A stretch of 64,000 nt of DNA from Nannochloropsis oceanica (Eukaryota; Sar; Eustigmatophyceae; Eustigmatales; Monodopsidaceae), in the NCBI GenBank assembly GCA_004519485.1, contig CP038108.1, positions 620,001 through 684,000 of the forward strand. Direction: 5' to 3'. Below the pieces are notes generated by a model. It was not told where the DNA came from. It saw only the letters and a list, made by a program, of their open reading frames with translations, and ran no database searches. Shown here one piece after another: positions 1 through 18,383 of this stretch. Numbering within the stretch: the first letter of the stretch is position 1; each line of letters starts with the position of its first letter. A program made the position numbers and the translations under genes.

Positions 1-342
1 CGTGATGGCGGGGTTGCTGAAGGACGCAATCCAGGCGGCAATGAACTCTTCGATGCGATCGATAACTTCTTGAGTAGCTATGTCCGCGACCGCTGCAGCC
101 GTGGGGATCGATGACGAGAAGGAGGAGGAAGAGGAGGAGGAGGAGGAGGAGGAGGAGGAGGAGGAGGAGGAAGAGGAAGAGGAAGAAGAAGAGGAAGAAG
201 AAGAGGGAAGTGAAGGAACATTTGAATTGGGCTGGATGTAGGCGCGGTGCTTGCCGTTAGACGATGTGAGAACGCGGGCAGGCAGATGAGGAGGAAGAAA
301 AGAGGAGAAGAGCGGCTGGCCCGAAATTGGGTGTCGCTGCAT
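1..342 (-). CDS. N-terminal part of an unrecognised gene, cut by left edge
   Basis: On the minus strand the frame starting at the ATG at 342 stays open to base 1 with no stop. It encodes a short basic leader, a run of serines from the GAG/GGA repeat at about 115-205, and then a more ordinary stretch ending in 'EEFIAAWIASFSNPAIT'. That ending looks like the start of a helical domain. The frame is also open upstream to a stop near 457, so the start could instead be a splice acceptor. No family is recognised. It is called because the codon pattern and protein character persist on both sides of the repeat; the remainder lies outside the window. Confidence 0.4.
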   Translation of the reverse strand, partial: MQRHPISGQPLFSSFLPPHLPARVLTSSNGKHRAYIQPNSNVPSLPSSSSSSSSSSSSSSSSSSSSSSSSSSSSFSSSIPTAAAVADIATQEVIDRIEEFIAAWIASFSNPAIT

Positions 343-2336
343 CAACTTTGCCTTTGGATTGATGTGAGGGAGGAAATGGATGAGTGTGAGTGTAGGTGAC
401 CTTATTATCCCAGGGCATACCAGGAATGTAAAATGTCGATGTAAGGAAATTAATACTTATATGACGAAAAGAATGGGTTTGTTTTGGGTGGAGGAAGGGC
501 GTGAGGAGCGTGAGGGAAGGCTTTTTCTCTTCCTGTGCGTTCGCCCCGTCTTCAGGTTTGACTATTATAGTACATAACGAAGGCGTGTGGTCAATGGTTG
601 TGCTTATGTTCGAGGTGGACACTTGTGCTTTTGCATCGGAGAGCTAGCGAGGCCTCGCTCGAATTGGCACGTATCCATCGCCTAGTTCGCCCAATTGCTT
701 CTTCGTCACTCTTCCTCCCTCCTCCTCACAAGTACCACTCGCACCGGGATTTCAGCTTCAGATCCACGTACATGATCTTCATCGTTGTCTAACTCATGTG
801 TCTGGACCGCCTGCTTCGTTCCCAGGCATCCAGCTCACACGACAGCAAGCCTCGCCATTTTACCCCCCGCCCATGCTGATTCTCAGTCCTCAAGCATTCC
901 CTCTCATTTCAACTTTCACCACAGTTTGCCAGACGCCAAATGTTCCCCGCCTACTCTAGTACCGCATGTTGTATCGCTCTCCCACACGTTCTTTAGCTAG
1001 CCTGGCAACGTCCCCCCTCGAATACCTGCTGGCATTCGGCACCACCTCTCAAAGCACGCGTACGCTGTGTACAGACGATGTGCGGTCGCGACCAATCTCC
1101 CAAATCTTGATAAGACGCCATAATTTGCGAGGTGTAAGCCATTTGAGCTTGCAGGGGAAGCAAGATCTGGAAATGAAGCAACAACGGGACCTCCCGCAGC
1201 ACCAGCACCATCACCAGCAACAGCATACGAGCTACGGGCACAATACGCGTGAGGTTGAGTCGCAGTATGCAACGGGAGGATCCGACAGATGGAACAAATT
1301 CTGCCGATGCCCGAATCTTAGGCGATCACGATAGCGCTCCAACCTCTCAACAGAGACAGCTTTGCTCGAGTGCACACCTCCCTCAACCGACTTCATAAAA
1401 TCAAGGGAACTTTTGTAACGCTATCCCTCAATCTCGTCTTCTTGAAAAGGCTGTAGCTCCTGATTTATTTGTCGCAATATAAACGAATGTCAGGTCTTAC
1501 ATTATTAACGAACGCTTGTGAGATTGTTAGGAGATTTTACGTCTCTTGTTTCGATGTTTTTTCCACGCACCACCCTCTCCTCTCACCCTTTCCTTGAACC
1601 ACAACAACATGTCTAACCTCCCTCAAAATGGATGCGGACCCTTCAAAGCCTGCTTTTCGCATTTGTTCTGTGAGCCCTGCTGCTGGCTTGTTTGACGATG
1701 TTCCGTCTCGAGGACATGCTGCATTGCATTACGACATGGATATGCGATGCGCCTGATGCCGGCTAAACCTTCGCGACTTGCGTGTTTGCTTGCGGCATTA
1801 TATTTGAATAGACTGACCAGTGGATCTAGGGTACGATGAATTACGCTATCGCCATATTCATTGTGTCAAATCGTAGGTTGCGATCGCGTGACTATATCGA
1901 ATCAGTCTCTGAGGACGGCATTTATTGTGGTGGTGCCCTGAAGCGTGCCGACAATGGCAATATGCTTGCAGAAAGGAAGAAAGACATAGCTGTCTTACGT
2001 CCCGTTCACAATGGTGGGGGGATCCTTGTGGAGGCTTAAGAACCTTTATCCCCACGGCCGAGGCTTGACCTGTGCATCGCAGACTTGATCTGGAAGAGGC
2101 AAATATTGGCGAATTAAAATTGACACAATACATTACATAGTACCGGGACGATACACAGTGGCAGGGCATGTTTGATGACATCCAACGGAGGGACTCAGTC
2201 GTGTCTACACGGTATGGGCCAAGCTGATGATTTTCAAATATTGTTGTATTCCGAGCGAATGAGACGACGCATGCAGGGTGGTATCCTTTACCACCGCACG
2301 CCTTCACACCACACGACCCACAACACAAGCACAGAG
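343..2336. other. Intergenic region, about 2 kb
   Basis: This stretch separates the left-edge gene from the Hsp33 gene. Several open frames of 60-155 codons are present on both strands, but none has a recognisable domain, conserved motif or splice structure. One 28-codon cysteine-rich frame at 1609-1695 is described in the findings. It probably holds the divergent promoters of the two flanking genes. Confidence 0.5.
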
Positions 2337-3999
2337 ATGAAGGACACGAGATCCCTTACCTTCTTTTTCGCTCCCTACCGTTGGTATTCCCTATCTTTGT
2401 GTTGTTGTTGCCTGTTGCTCTTCCCGACCATGCTTTCCGCCTTGATCACCACGACCTCCCGCCTCCGGCCCAACTTGAGCGGCCGCCGCGCGTTGACTAC
2501 GACCACCAGCATGCGCGCTGGAATTGGTGGAGGCTATAACAATCAGTCGTACCAGTACCGTCGCAATGTGCAGCGGCCTACGCCTCGGGGCCCGGCCTTC
2601 CGGCGCTTCATGACCAGTCCCCCCACTCATGCCAATGCCGGCAGCGATGACTTCGTGCCCATCGAGCCTGCGACTCTGAATTGGGAAAAGGTTGGCCCGG
2701 ACCAAGATGTATTTATAAGTGCCTTGTCGCAAAATGGCCATGTAAATGTGAAGGTTATCTCGGCTAAGAACATGGTGCAGGCCATAAAGGAAAAGAGGGA
2801 GTTGTCAGGAGTCGCCACGGAGCTCCTTGGGCGAGTCATGCTTAGCACGATGCTGGTGGCCAACGGCATCAAGGACGAAGAGACCTTGCAGCTCACTTTC
2901 AACGGTGATGGGCAAGCCAAGGGAGTCATGGCCATTTCGGACGGAGCATGCAACGTCCGTGCGTGGATTGGTAATAGCGACTTGGATGATTTACGGGACC
3001 CCGAAACACTTAAAGCGGACATTAAATCCGCAGTCGGGAAAGGCACCTTACAAGTTGTCAAGAACCATCCATCCTGGCGTATTCCTTATAATGGGGTGGT
3101 GGAGATTGCCTCAGGGGAGGTGGCCCCGGATGTGGCGTTCTACCTGGCGTCTTCCGAGCAGCGCAATACGGCGTTAGGTGTCGGGTTGCAGGTGGATCCA
3201 TTGAGCGGGAACGTCGCTTCCGCCGGTGGGTTTTATGTGGAAATGATGCCTGGGGTGGAGGAGGAGAGTGTGCTGAAGGTGGAAGTGAATCTAGCGGTGA
3301 TCAAGGAGCGGTTTGGGAGCGTGGATGCGGGGCATTTGTTTGCGCTAAAGGAGCCGATAACGCCTTACAAGCTGGTGAAGATGCTCTTAGATGGTAAATG
3401 GGGAAAAGGGGGAGGGAGAGAAGGGAGGGAAGAAGGAGAGAGAGACGTAGGGCGTGCGCGGAAGGTAGGTTGTCAACGTTGAGGGAACCGGTGGCGCTGT
3501 GTGTGACGGTCAGGACGGTGTTGGACTAAACGGGGGGAGAAAGGAGGGAGGGAGGGAGGGAGGGAGGGACAGAAGGGAGGGAGGAATGGGTGGTTTGGAC
3601 GTGTAGATATAAGTGTAACGTGTGACTGGTTTGTAGTAGGTTGACAGGCGGCTCCACATTTTGTGTCCCAACACTTACGTTGTCTCTGTAGATTCACTTA
3701 CCCATCGTCCTCTCCCCTCCGACCCTCCATCCCTCCCTCCCCCAGGCCTCGGCGTCAGCATGGCTTCCGAAAGCCTGCCAACCTACCGCTGCACCTGCTC
3801 GGCAGAAAAGGTCTTTCGTGCCTTGAGCCTACTGGGGGAGGAGGAGGTTGAGGACATCCTGGCAAAAGAGGGGGTTATTGACGCGAAATGTGAGTTCTGT
3901 GCCGAGAGGTATGAGTTGACTAGGGAGCAGTTGATTGAGCTTAGAGAGCAGGCGCTGGCGGCGGCGGCGGCGGGGGAGCCCTGGCCGGCGACCCGGTGA
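2337..3999 (+). CDS. Hsp33-family redox-regulated chaperone, organelle-targeted, two exons
   Basis: Hsp33 (HslO) is a bacterial holdase activated by oxidative unfolding of a C-terminal zinc domain. Exon 1 (to 3393) carries an N-terminal leader and the whole Hsp33 core, with 'TELLGRVMLSTMLVANGIK', 'GACNVRAWIGN' and 'SGEVAPDVAFYLASSEQ'. A GT-AG intron (3394-3745, phase 1, rich in GGAG repeats) splits off exon 2 (3746-3999). Exon 2 encodes the zinc domain with CTC and, about 33 residues on, CEFC, the family's CxC...CxxC pattern. The joined protein is 436 aa from the ATG at 2337, or 405 aa from the ATG at 2430. The second start gives a mitochondrial-like basic leader; the first adds a hydrophobic stretch that could be a signal peptide, so mitochondrion versus plastid is open. 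All four zinc cysteines are present, so it should be functional. Confidence 0.92.
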
Positions 4000-4581
4000 G
4001 AGAGAGAGAGGAGAAGCACAGGAGCAAAATGGCTAAGAATTATAATATTAATGAAGAGGCAGCTGTCAATTATTGAATTTGTTTGTGTCTGGTTATGTTC
4101 CCCCCTCTCCCGTATCTCTTTCATCTCCCTCCTTTCCTTCATCTTCTTCACCTTCTACTCTTTCAGAATCCTATTCCGCAACACCACCAAACATCATCAT
4201 AGATTTGTTTGTTCTTCTTCACAGTATCACCGCCCACGCACATTTCAAGTTAGCTTGCTATTACTAACCCTAACAGAGTGCACTTACTTACACCGTCTCT
4301 CGCTCCAACCCAAGCCTTTCACAGCCTCGTTATCGCCGCCTCCCACAATCTATCATCGACCATTTATACAAGTGCTAAAACATTCCCATATCTTCTTCTC
4401 TTGCTCTTTCCTGTACAACATGCCATAAAGCACACCCGCCTCGCAGGCAACTGCTGCCTCTCTCAACTTCTTCTCACACCTACTGCTGCTACTCTTATTA
4501 CTACTGGTGCTACCGTCAACACCTGCCCTCATCAAGCGCAATCCGATCTTCTCGGGCCAACTTCTTTCATGAATGCATGCC
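4000..4581. other. Convergent intergenic region
   Basis: Lies between the 3' ends of the Hsp33 and HscB genes. The sequence is T/C-rich with short TTC/CTT runs and should contain both 3' UTRs. Open frames here are low-complexity products of the pyrimidine bias. No gene is supported. Confidence 0.5.
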
Positions 4582-5836
4582 TCATGCATGCAGCCCCTTC
4601 CTCGCTGTCGCCTCCTCCTCCTCTTCTTCCTCCCGCTCCAATCGCGCTCGGCGTTGCTCCTTCTCTTCCTCTCCTTCCAGCAGGTCCAATTTTTCGCGGG
4701 CCTCGAATCCAACCTTACTCAAATACTGCAGTCGGTTCGTCAGGGCTACCATCCGCGTCCATTCCTGAACGAAGGGAGGGAGATAAGGAGGGAGGGGGGA
4801 GGGAATGAGACTTATGGGAGACGTGCGGGAGCAAAGCGCACCGCATTGCACCCCACCCACCCAGCCCTCCCTCAAACCCAACGCCTCCACCACGTACCTT
4901 CTCGGTATAGAGCTGTATCAGTTCTTTTTTCACTGCGTCGATTGCCTTCCTATTTCTTCTAATCAACCTTATCAGCGCCTCCGGCTTCCTGCTCTCGTCC
5001 ACCTCCTCCCTCAGCTCCATCACCTCCATCAACAACGCAGGATCGGCCGTCTTACTCCTCTCATCCAGTGCCCGGACCCCTTCCAATTGCAGCAAGTATT
5101 TCGCGCGCAACGTTGGATCTTTCAACGTGCGATACGCGACATTGACGTAAGTGCTGTTGGAACGAGAAAAGTCTTGTTCAGTCGACGATTTTTGCATGTA
5201 TCTGTCCGGGTGCATGGTCTTTTGCAGTTCAAAAAACGCACGCTCGAGCTCTTTAGGGTCAAGGTCGTAGGACTTAGGCAATCCAAATGTCTCGAAGTAG
5301 GAGCAGTGTCCAATAAGGGGTTGAATCTTGCCGCAGGCGCAGAAGAAGTTGCAGCAGCCGGTGGGTTTCCCGCAGGCCCAGCAGGGGGGCAGCTCGTCCG
5401 TGTGCGTATGGGGATGGTTGTGCTTGCTGGCGCTGACTTCTTCATTTTCGTAATTATAGCCATCTTCCTTCAAGTCGGCCCCTTGATGCTCGCAGTTAGG
5501 GTTGCCGCAGCAGAAAGGGGGAGGCTTGTGCGTGTCGTGGTTGTGTGCTGTGGAGGCAAGGCCAGCAGATCGTAGGAAGGTAGGGGGCCGGGGCTGTTGG
5601 CGTGAGCTGGACGGCAGCGTTTTGTCGTGTAATGAAGAGGGTGAGGAGGAGGATGACGAGGAGTATACCCAACTTGGCATCGAGAACGTTGTCATGCTGC
5701 TGCGGGAGTGAGCTGTTGACGAGGAGTAGACGGAGAGAGCAATGCAGGAGCGACGTCCACCTGCCCAGCCTCCAAAGTACCAGCGCCTAATAATGGCACC
5801 TGCCACAGTGGTAGATAGAGCGGGTGGACGTGGCAT
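4582..5836 (-). CDS. HSCB: HscB, mitochondrial Fe-S cluster J-domain co-chaperone, two exons
   Basis: HscB (Jac1/HSC20) delivers the ISCU scaffold to mitochondrial Hsp70. Visible are the N-terminal zinc module 'CWACG...CNFFCACGKIQPL', a J domain with the HPD tripeptide in 'QKTMHPDRYMQK', 'TYVNVAYRTLKDPTLRAKYLL' starting the linker, and the ISCU-binding helical domain 'ADPALLMEVMELREEVDE'. A minus-strand intron 4765-4897 (GTACGT...CAG, phase 0) joins exon 1 to exon 2. Exon 2 supplies the last helix ('EWTRMVALTNRLQYLSKV') that HscB requires, followed by an acidic tail. Translation from the ATG at 5836 gives 373 aa and a good mitochondrial leader; an ATG at 5896 would add 20 residues. An extra Cys/His-rich segment ('FCCGNPNCEHQG', then 'HNHPHTHTDE') precedes the normal zinc module. 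Confidence 0.93.
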
Positions 5837-6855
5837 GTCTTTCTGTGGAATGTGCATGAAGTGTTTTGTGGCAGGGTCAAAATTGAAGAAGTGCAAGTAC
5901 TGCTCGGCTGCTGGTCTGCCGTTGCACTTGCTGAGTTAGATGACTTGCTTGGGAGACAAGCACAAGCACGTGTGCAAAGCCCCTCCCACACAAGGCCTGA
6001 AAGTGGAGCCATACTAGCCCTATGTACCTGCATACCAATATAGCGTACCTTCCAGAGCCTTTGCCTACTTGGGCTTGCCTCTGTTCCTTGGCGCCTCGTG
6101 CAATTTATGATTTTTTTGCGGCTCGGATCGCCAATTTTTCCTTTCTTCCTCTCCCCCCTACTTGGACCCCTCTTACGACCCCTACGTACTACGAGGCTCG
6201 ATTGTTCCCAAACCATGCTGCTTGAGGGGACATTGTCTGCACGCCTGCGGGCCCGCCGGTTTTGTGTAGGTCTGTATGCACGTATAAATATAGCGTGGGG
6301 CTTGACGTAGTGTTAAGGAGGCCAGCATCACAGCTACATCTCACCCTGCACAAAACCCAACGCCAGACACCGCGCGGGCAGCGCCTGTGAACATTTCTAG
6401 TGTCTGATTGAAAGAACGTTAATCACAGCAAGCTTTCGCATCGGCTGTGACGCATTGCTGCTTGCCTGCTTTGGTCATTGCGTCGCTTGCCTGATTCGTG
6501 GGTGCCCCTCTGCCCTGCCCTCACGTGGTGAAGAACTTCTGTCGCATTACCACCGATATTCTATTCTCTTGCTCGTAGCCATCACTAGGCGGCGACGCAG
6601 AATTGACATTGGACATGTCCTTTGCGCTAGTGAGCGGTCGGCTTGGTGCGCCTTGGTGCCGTTGACCTCGGAGGATAGCCCGTCCGTGCATGCCCTGGTC
6701 GCTCGCAATCAAGGCGTGCATGCCCACACCACTAGCACTGCCACCGAAATACCTCGACCTCCATTCTAATCCTCTCTTTCAAAAACATTTAACTCTCTCG
6801 CACAGCAACCGCAAGGCTCAAGGAACACTTTCGGTGAAGCGAACGCCCACCAGCC
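5837..6855. other. Divergent promoter region
   Basis: Shared upstream region of HscB (-) and the kinesin (+). It holds a TATA-like 'cgtataaata' at 6281-6290 and a T/C-rich run before the kinesin start. A 104-codon frame at 6455-6769 has no recognisable features and is not called. Confidence 0.45.
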
Positions 6856-14151
<7,296 letters not shown>

Positions 14152-14651
14152 AGTCGAGATGGGGCAAGAGAAGGAGGAAAGGTGAGGAATAATAGCCGAA
14201 AACAGGACAAGAGACAAAAAAGACAGGGAGAAGCCAACAGCAGAGAGAAGAGGATGAGGGGAAAACAAAAGAGTTTTGAGCGAGAGGGAGTGTGGTCATG
14301 TCTTGCAGTCCATTAGAACCCTAGCTAAGAATATTTAGGGAGAGAAATACAGACAGAAGAAATCAAGGATACATTAGTAATCAAGCAAGCGCATAAATTA
14401 CAAAAATGGAAGGGAACCAAAGGAGGAAAGAAAAGATGATAACAACCGGGTACCACAGGATCATCAATAGAGGACGTAAAATCAGAGATCGAGGTTAAAA
14501 AGAAAACGAATATTCTAGTCATATGCTAATTGCTCTTTTGGGCCTTTCCCTATACATGCATGTAGTAAATCTCAAGCAGAGATCACTCCTCCAATTCCGC
14601 AATTATCCGTCTCCTCATGAATAATCTCCCCTTCCGTATCTCTGCCTCTAG
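14152..14651. other. Convergent intergenic region
   Basis: Contains the 3' ends of the kinesin and the sulfotransferase. The first half is A/G-rich on the plus strand. No coding or RNA gene is seen. Confidence 0.5.
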
Positions 14652-16514
14652 CTAAACCTCCCCACACGCATATCGTTCCAAGAAAATTCTCCGCGTCACC
14701 GCGTAAAACAAATGATCTATCACATTCCTTTTCCTTATCTCCTCAAACAACTCCTCTCCGAGCGAGTCTCTGGCACTTTTACTCTTCTTATCACTCCGTA
14801 CCGCCTGCACCTCATGAGGCAAAACCTGCCTCGGAGCCTGAGACCACCCAAATATTTCCTCAATCATCTTATCAGAATCTTTCAACCACTCAAGCACCAA
14901 CACCACATGAAACCTTCTCACAGTATCAATAGCCACATTAAAATCAGTCCATTCAAACACCCGCTCCTGGTATTTGTGATAACCCCAATAGAAATCATTG
15001 TGCACAAGCGGGACACCATTCCGGCCTTTTTTCTCCAACGCATCTTTATCCATCGGATCTTCCTCTCCCAAAAACGTCTTCACATAGTAATTATCACCCA
15101 TATTCCATGTCACCATCTTATCGTACCACTCGCGAAACGGCACGGGTGTCTCATCCTCCGAGCTTCCATCACGATGCTCCAAGTGCTCAAACCTGTATTG
15201 GGAGAACCACCGATCCGTAGGGTCACGCAGAGTCGTCGCGAAAACCGCATCGCCAATCGCAAATTTCGACCTCACAAAAGGGTCCCACTCATTCGCCGCT
15301 ATTCGCCACCCCTTCTCATCCATTGTCTCCAACAACCATGACGTACTCCAAGGAGGCGTCGCAAGCGTACCACGCCCGTCGGGCATACAATAATACGGGG
15401 GAATCTGCTTAGGCATGTTCCTGGTGGCCAAATCGCAGAAACCCGTCCCGCCCGCCTTTCGCAAATGCTGGAAAAAAATAAACCCCTGCCCATCACGAAA
15501 TTGAGCTGCCATCTCCATCCGTCTTAGATCGGGTTGCGTGAGGCGTTGTTCGGGAGGAGGACAGGTAAAATTTTCAGGGCTTGCAAATTTGACGTCTAAG
15601 GGGTCATTTTGGGGGTCGTCAAGCTTGGAGAGGAGGGATACGGGGTCGGTCTGGGCAAGGGAAAAGAGCTTCCGTAGACGTGTTTCCCAATAAGAATTTA
15701 GTGGTTGGGGCTCGGGGACGGAGACGGTCCTGTATGTTATCAGGGGTTTAATACTATTGGATTTTTGCATTTGCCGTCTCTGCTGCCGCTCCTGCTGCTG
15801 CTCCTCTTGAACTGCTCGCGGCGGTGGGACACTTGCCTTCATCACGGGCTCTTGATGCGAATTTTCCTTCATTGCAAGCTCCAGCTGCGTGTGGAGACCC
15901 TTCAGTTCCTTTTCAAGCGATTCTGTCCGCAGTTCTGCCTTGCGTAGCTCTTCCTTGTCGGTACCTTCATCTTGTTGCTGCTCACAAGCAGACATCTTGC
16001 CCTCTACCTCTTTTATCCGGGCCTTGAGCACGCGGATTTCATCGTTCTTGGCCTTCGTCATGGTTTTAAGGTAGGACTGTTCTACCTTGTTATCCAAGCG
16101 CAGCTTTTGATTCTCTTCAGACATGAGAGCGGTCTCGGCTTCGGCCTCGGTGATGCGCATCATCAGGTTTTGAACGTGCGCTTGCAGAGCGTGCAAGTCC
16201 ACCCCTTTGTTGTTGCTGCTGCGGCTGAAAAGAGCACCGCTCCCACCGCCGACCGAATCAATCCGCGGGGACATTCCGACCAAGCCGGGAAGGTAGACGC
16301 CCATTGTGAAGCATACAATGAGCAGGAACAGAGTCGCATCCATGCGCAGGTGAGGCAGTCGGGCGGCGGCCCGGCCATAGAAGGAGGAAGAAGAACGGGG
16401 CCGGCGGGTGTGGGCGACCGCCGAGGAGGCGGACGAGGGCGGAGCGTAGTGACGGTGCAGGTAGGGCTCAACCATGACGCCTTCCTGTATGTTTTTTGTG
16501 TGCATAGCGCGCAT
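14652..16514 (-). CDS. Type II membrane sulfotransferase with coiled-coil stem
   Basis: A 620-aa protein. A short basic cytoplasmic tail is followed by one membrane anchor at about residues 59-79 ('ATLFLLIVCFTMGVYLPG') and then a coiled-coil stem (about 110-220). The C-terminal catalytic domain resembles Golgi sulfotransferases. 'FFQHLRKAGGT' fits the 5'-phosphosulfate-binding loop for PAPS, and 'TTLRDPTDRWFSQYRFEH' fits the 3'-phosphate-binding element with its Arg and Ser. By family knowledge it would transfer sulfate from PAPS to a carbohydrate or glycoprotein in the Golgi lumen; the acceptor cannot be told. The ATG at 16514 is used, with further in-frame ATGs shortly after. It is uninterrupted. 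A weaker alternative is another P-loop glycan-modifying enzyme. Confidence 0.8.
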   Translation of the reverse strand: MRAMHTKNIQEGVMVEPYLHRHYAPPSSASSAVAHTRRPRSSSSFYGRAAARLPHLRMDATLFLLIVCFTMGVYLPGLVGMSPRIDSVGGGSGALFSRSSNNKGVDLHALQAHVQNLMMRITEAEAETALMSEENQKLRLDNKVEQSYLKTMTKAKNDEIRVLKARIKEVEGKMSACEQQQDEGTDKEELRKAELRTESLEKELKGLHTQLELAMKENSHQEPVMKASVPPPRAVQEEQQQERQQRRQMQKSNSIKPLITYRTVSVPEPQPLNSYWETRLRKLFSLAQTDPVSLLSKLDDPQNDPLDVKFASPENFTCPPPEQRLTQPDLRRMEMAAQFRDGQGFIFFQHLRKAGGTGFCDLATRNMPKQIPPYYCMPDGRGTLATPPWSTSWLLETMDEKGWRIAANEWDPFVRSKFAIGDAVFATTLRDPTDRWFSQYRFEHLEHRDGSSEDETPVPFREWYDKMVTWNMGDNYYVKTFLGEEDPMDKDALEKKGRNGVPLVHNDFYWGYHKYQERVFEWTDFNVAIDTVRRFHVVLVLEWLKDSDKMIEEIFGWSQAPRQVLPHEVQAVRSDKKSKSARDSLGEELFEEIRKRNVIDHLFYAVTRRIFLERYACGEV

Positions 16515-17426
16515 ATGAGTGGGTTCACGTAGTTGCCGGCATATACTTAGCTCTCCATCATGAAGAAGGGCCCATCTTTATTTGAATCGCGCACGACGTG
16601 TGAAAACCTTTTGTTCTCACGAGCAGGATCACAAGGAGCAGCGTGCTGAGAGTGAGAGAAAAGAGCGGGGGACCAGAGGCCTTCCGGATTGGCTCAATAG
16701 TAGAGCCAGAGAGCGAGACAAAGACCACCCTCTTGTTGCCTGGTCATTCTTCAGAGCGCACATAAGCCGTTATGACAGACGGCGACGTTCTTGGCGAGGC
16801 AAACGAAGTGATCTGCGCTATATTCCAGTACCCACGTGCGTCCGAAACTGACCCTCAAGTGGCTGGGCCATTAAGCAGCAAGGCACTGATAAATCGAGGA
16901 GAAAAGGGAAAATGTGCCGCAGAGTGCATGGTGACCTGATTTGGAATGCCAACAACCCAACAACCTCCCCCTTCTTCTAGGGCCGGTTGTGCACCGTGTA
17001 CGGTGCCGGACATGAAACACAAGGCCCCAAAAAAATGAAATGCTTGTATTCGTGGCGTGGTGAGTGGTATGATAGAAGCGTCAGAGGAGAATAGAAACAC
17101 GGTGTACCAAAAAGAAATAGACTCGTAGACCCGGCAGGGAAAAACTGTACGAGCACAAGGGTGCTTCCTCGTTAAGATTTCATACCCTCATTTTCTATAA
17201 GCAATTGTTCCTGGCGATGGAAAACACAACCCTGAATGAAACTCAGGGACATCTTGTTTGTCCAAAAGCTGGTACGCATTGGTCGAACTAGAAAGGTTGA
17301 AGTGCGGGCGGGCCAACCCCCCAACCTTTCTTTGTGTGGTTCATGATGTCCATTTTCACCTCGACAAACCATTCCTCGTCTTCATCGCAACGCCATCCTA
17401 AATCCAATTTTTACCATAACCGTGTT
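16515..17426. other. Intergenic region
   Basis: Holds the sulfotransferase promoter (adjacent to 16514) and the 3' flank of the J-protein gene. Open frames of 66-89 codons on either strand show no recognisable domain. Confidence 0.45.
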
Positions 17427-18383
17427 CTACACAGATCTCTTTCCTTCCTTCGCCCCACCCTCTCCACCTCCTCGCTTGCACTTCTGACCACCTCCCTGCT
17501 TTACCCCATTACCTGTCCGCGTACGTTTCTTCCCATTCAAAAAAGCCTGCCAAGAGTTCTCTTTCCGTTTTTGAGTCTGCTCCTCCTCCACCCCACCCTC
17601 CTCCTTCACCCCACCTTTCCCTATCTTTTTATCCTCCCCTTCTTCCTCATCCTCGTCATCCCGCACGCTTTCCATCAAGTGCGCGAGTAAAATACGTCGC
17701 TCCGCCGCCTGACATTCTTCCACATCCCTCCGACGGCTCTGACGCTTCTCCTTACGCGCCTGCGCCTCCAGCGAAGTTTGTTTACCCCGCAACTCGTCCA
17801 TGTACTCTCTTTCAAAGTCTTCCCACTCCCGTAGAAAGTCTATGAAGCTTCGGGACGATGAAAAAGACGTTCCTTTTGATTGAGGCGCGGTGCTGCTGCT
17901 GTCGGTGCTGCTGTTGTTGCTGCCGCTTGTACTGGTACATGTCGGTCGGACGAAGGAAAAAGACTTCCACGATGTTGTCGAATCATTCAATGCGTCTTCC
18001 TTGCTTCCTTCGAATCCTTCTCTTTTCGGTGGCCGAAGCTTTCCCAAAAGATGTTTCTGCTCCTCAACGTCTCGCAGTACCTCGTGGGCTTCCGATAGTC
18101 GAATGAATGCCTTTTGGGCGTCTGGCGCGGCGTTCTTATCTGGGTGCAGCTGGAGAGCAAACTTTCGGAACGCCCGGCGCACTGTCACAGGACTCGTGGT
18201 CTGCAGTGGCAGCTCAAGCACCTCAAAGGCATGTCGCGCTTGGAGGACCCGACGGATATGCGCACGTTGGTGATGGTGCGGGTCGTGGTGGGAGGAGGTG
18301 GAGTCAGATGGGGCCCGAGGTCGTTGTAGGCAAGACAGTGCCTCAAGGGAGGGAGAGGCATCGGTGCTACTGGCCCGGTGCAT
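17427..18383 (-). CDS. DNAJC8/Spf31-like J-domain protein
   Basis: A 318-aa protein from the ATG at 18383; the frame extends to 18431 only with a TTG. The J domain carries 'AFRKFALQLHPDKN' with the HPD motif, then 'AQKAFIRLSEAHEVLRDVEEQ'. This matches the DNAJC8 pattern (FEVL, HPDKN, AQKAF). The C-terminal half is charged and ends near 'NSWQAFLNGKKRTRTG', which resembles the W-x-x-F-x-x-x-KK signature of DNAJC8/Spf31 proteins and their plant relatives. DNAJC8 is a spliceosome-associated nuclear co-chaperone, so a role in splicing or nuclear Hsp70 work is inferred. A Ser-rich region separates the two parts. The tail beyond the KK motif is basic and low-complexity. Confidence 0.75.
   Translation of the reverse strand: MHRASSTDASPSLEALSCLQRPRAPSDSTSSHHDPHHHQRAHIRRVLQARHAFEVLELPLQTTSPVTVRRAFRKFALQLHPDKNAAPDAQKAFIRLSEAHEVLRDVEEQKHLLGKLRPPKREGFEGSKEDALNDSTTSWKSFSFVRPTCTSTSGSNNSSTDSSSTAPQSKGTSFSSSRSFIDFLREWEDFEREYMDELRGKQTSLEAQARKEKRQSRRRDVEECQAAERRILLAHLMESVRDDEDEEEGEDKKIGKGGVKEEGGVEEEQTQKRKENSWQAFLNGKKRTRTGNGVKQGGGQKCKRGGGEGGAKEGKRSV

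Noticed and set aside
1836-2039. 67-codon plus frame before Hsp33
   Set aside because: No motif, no splice link to the Hsp33 gene, and a competing minus frame of equal quality covers the same bases.
4264-4276. 'ctaaccctaaca' telomere-like sequence
   Set aside because: Only about one and a half units; too short to mean an interstitial telomere.
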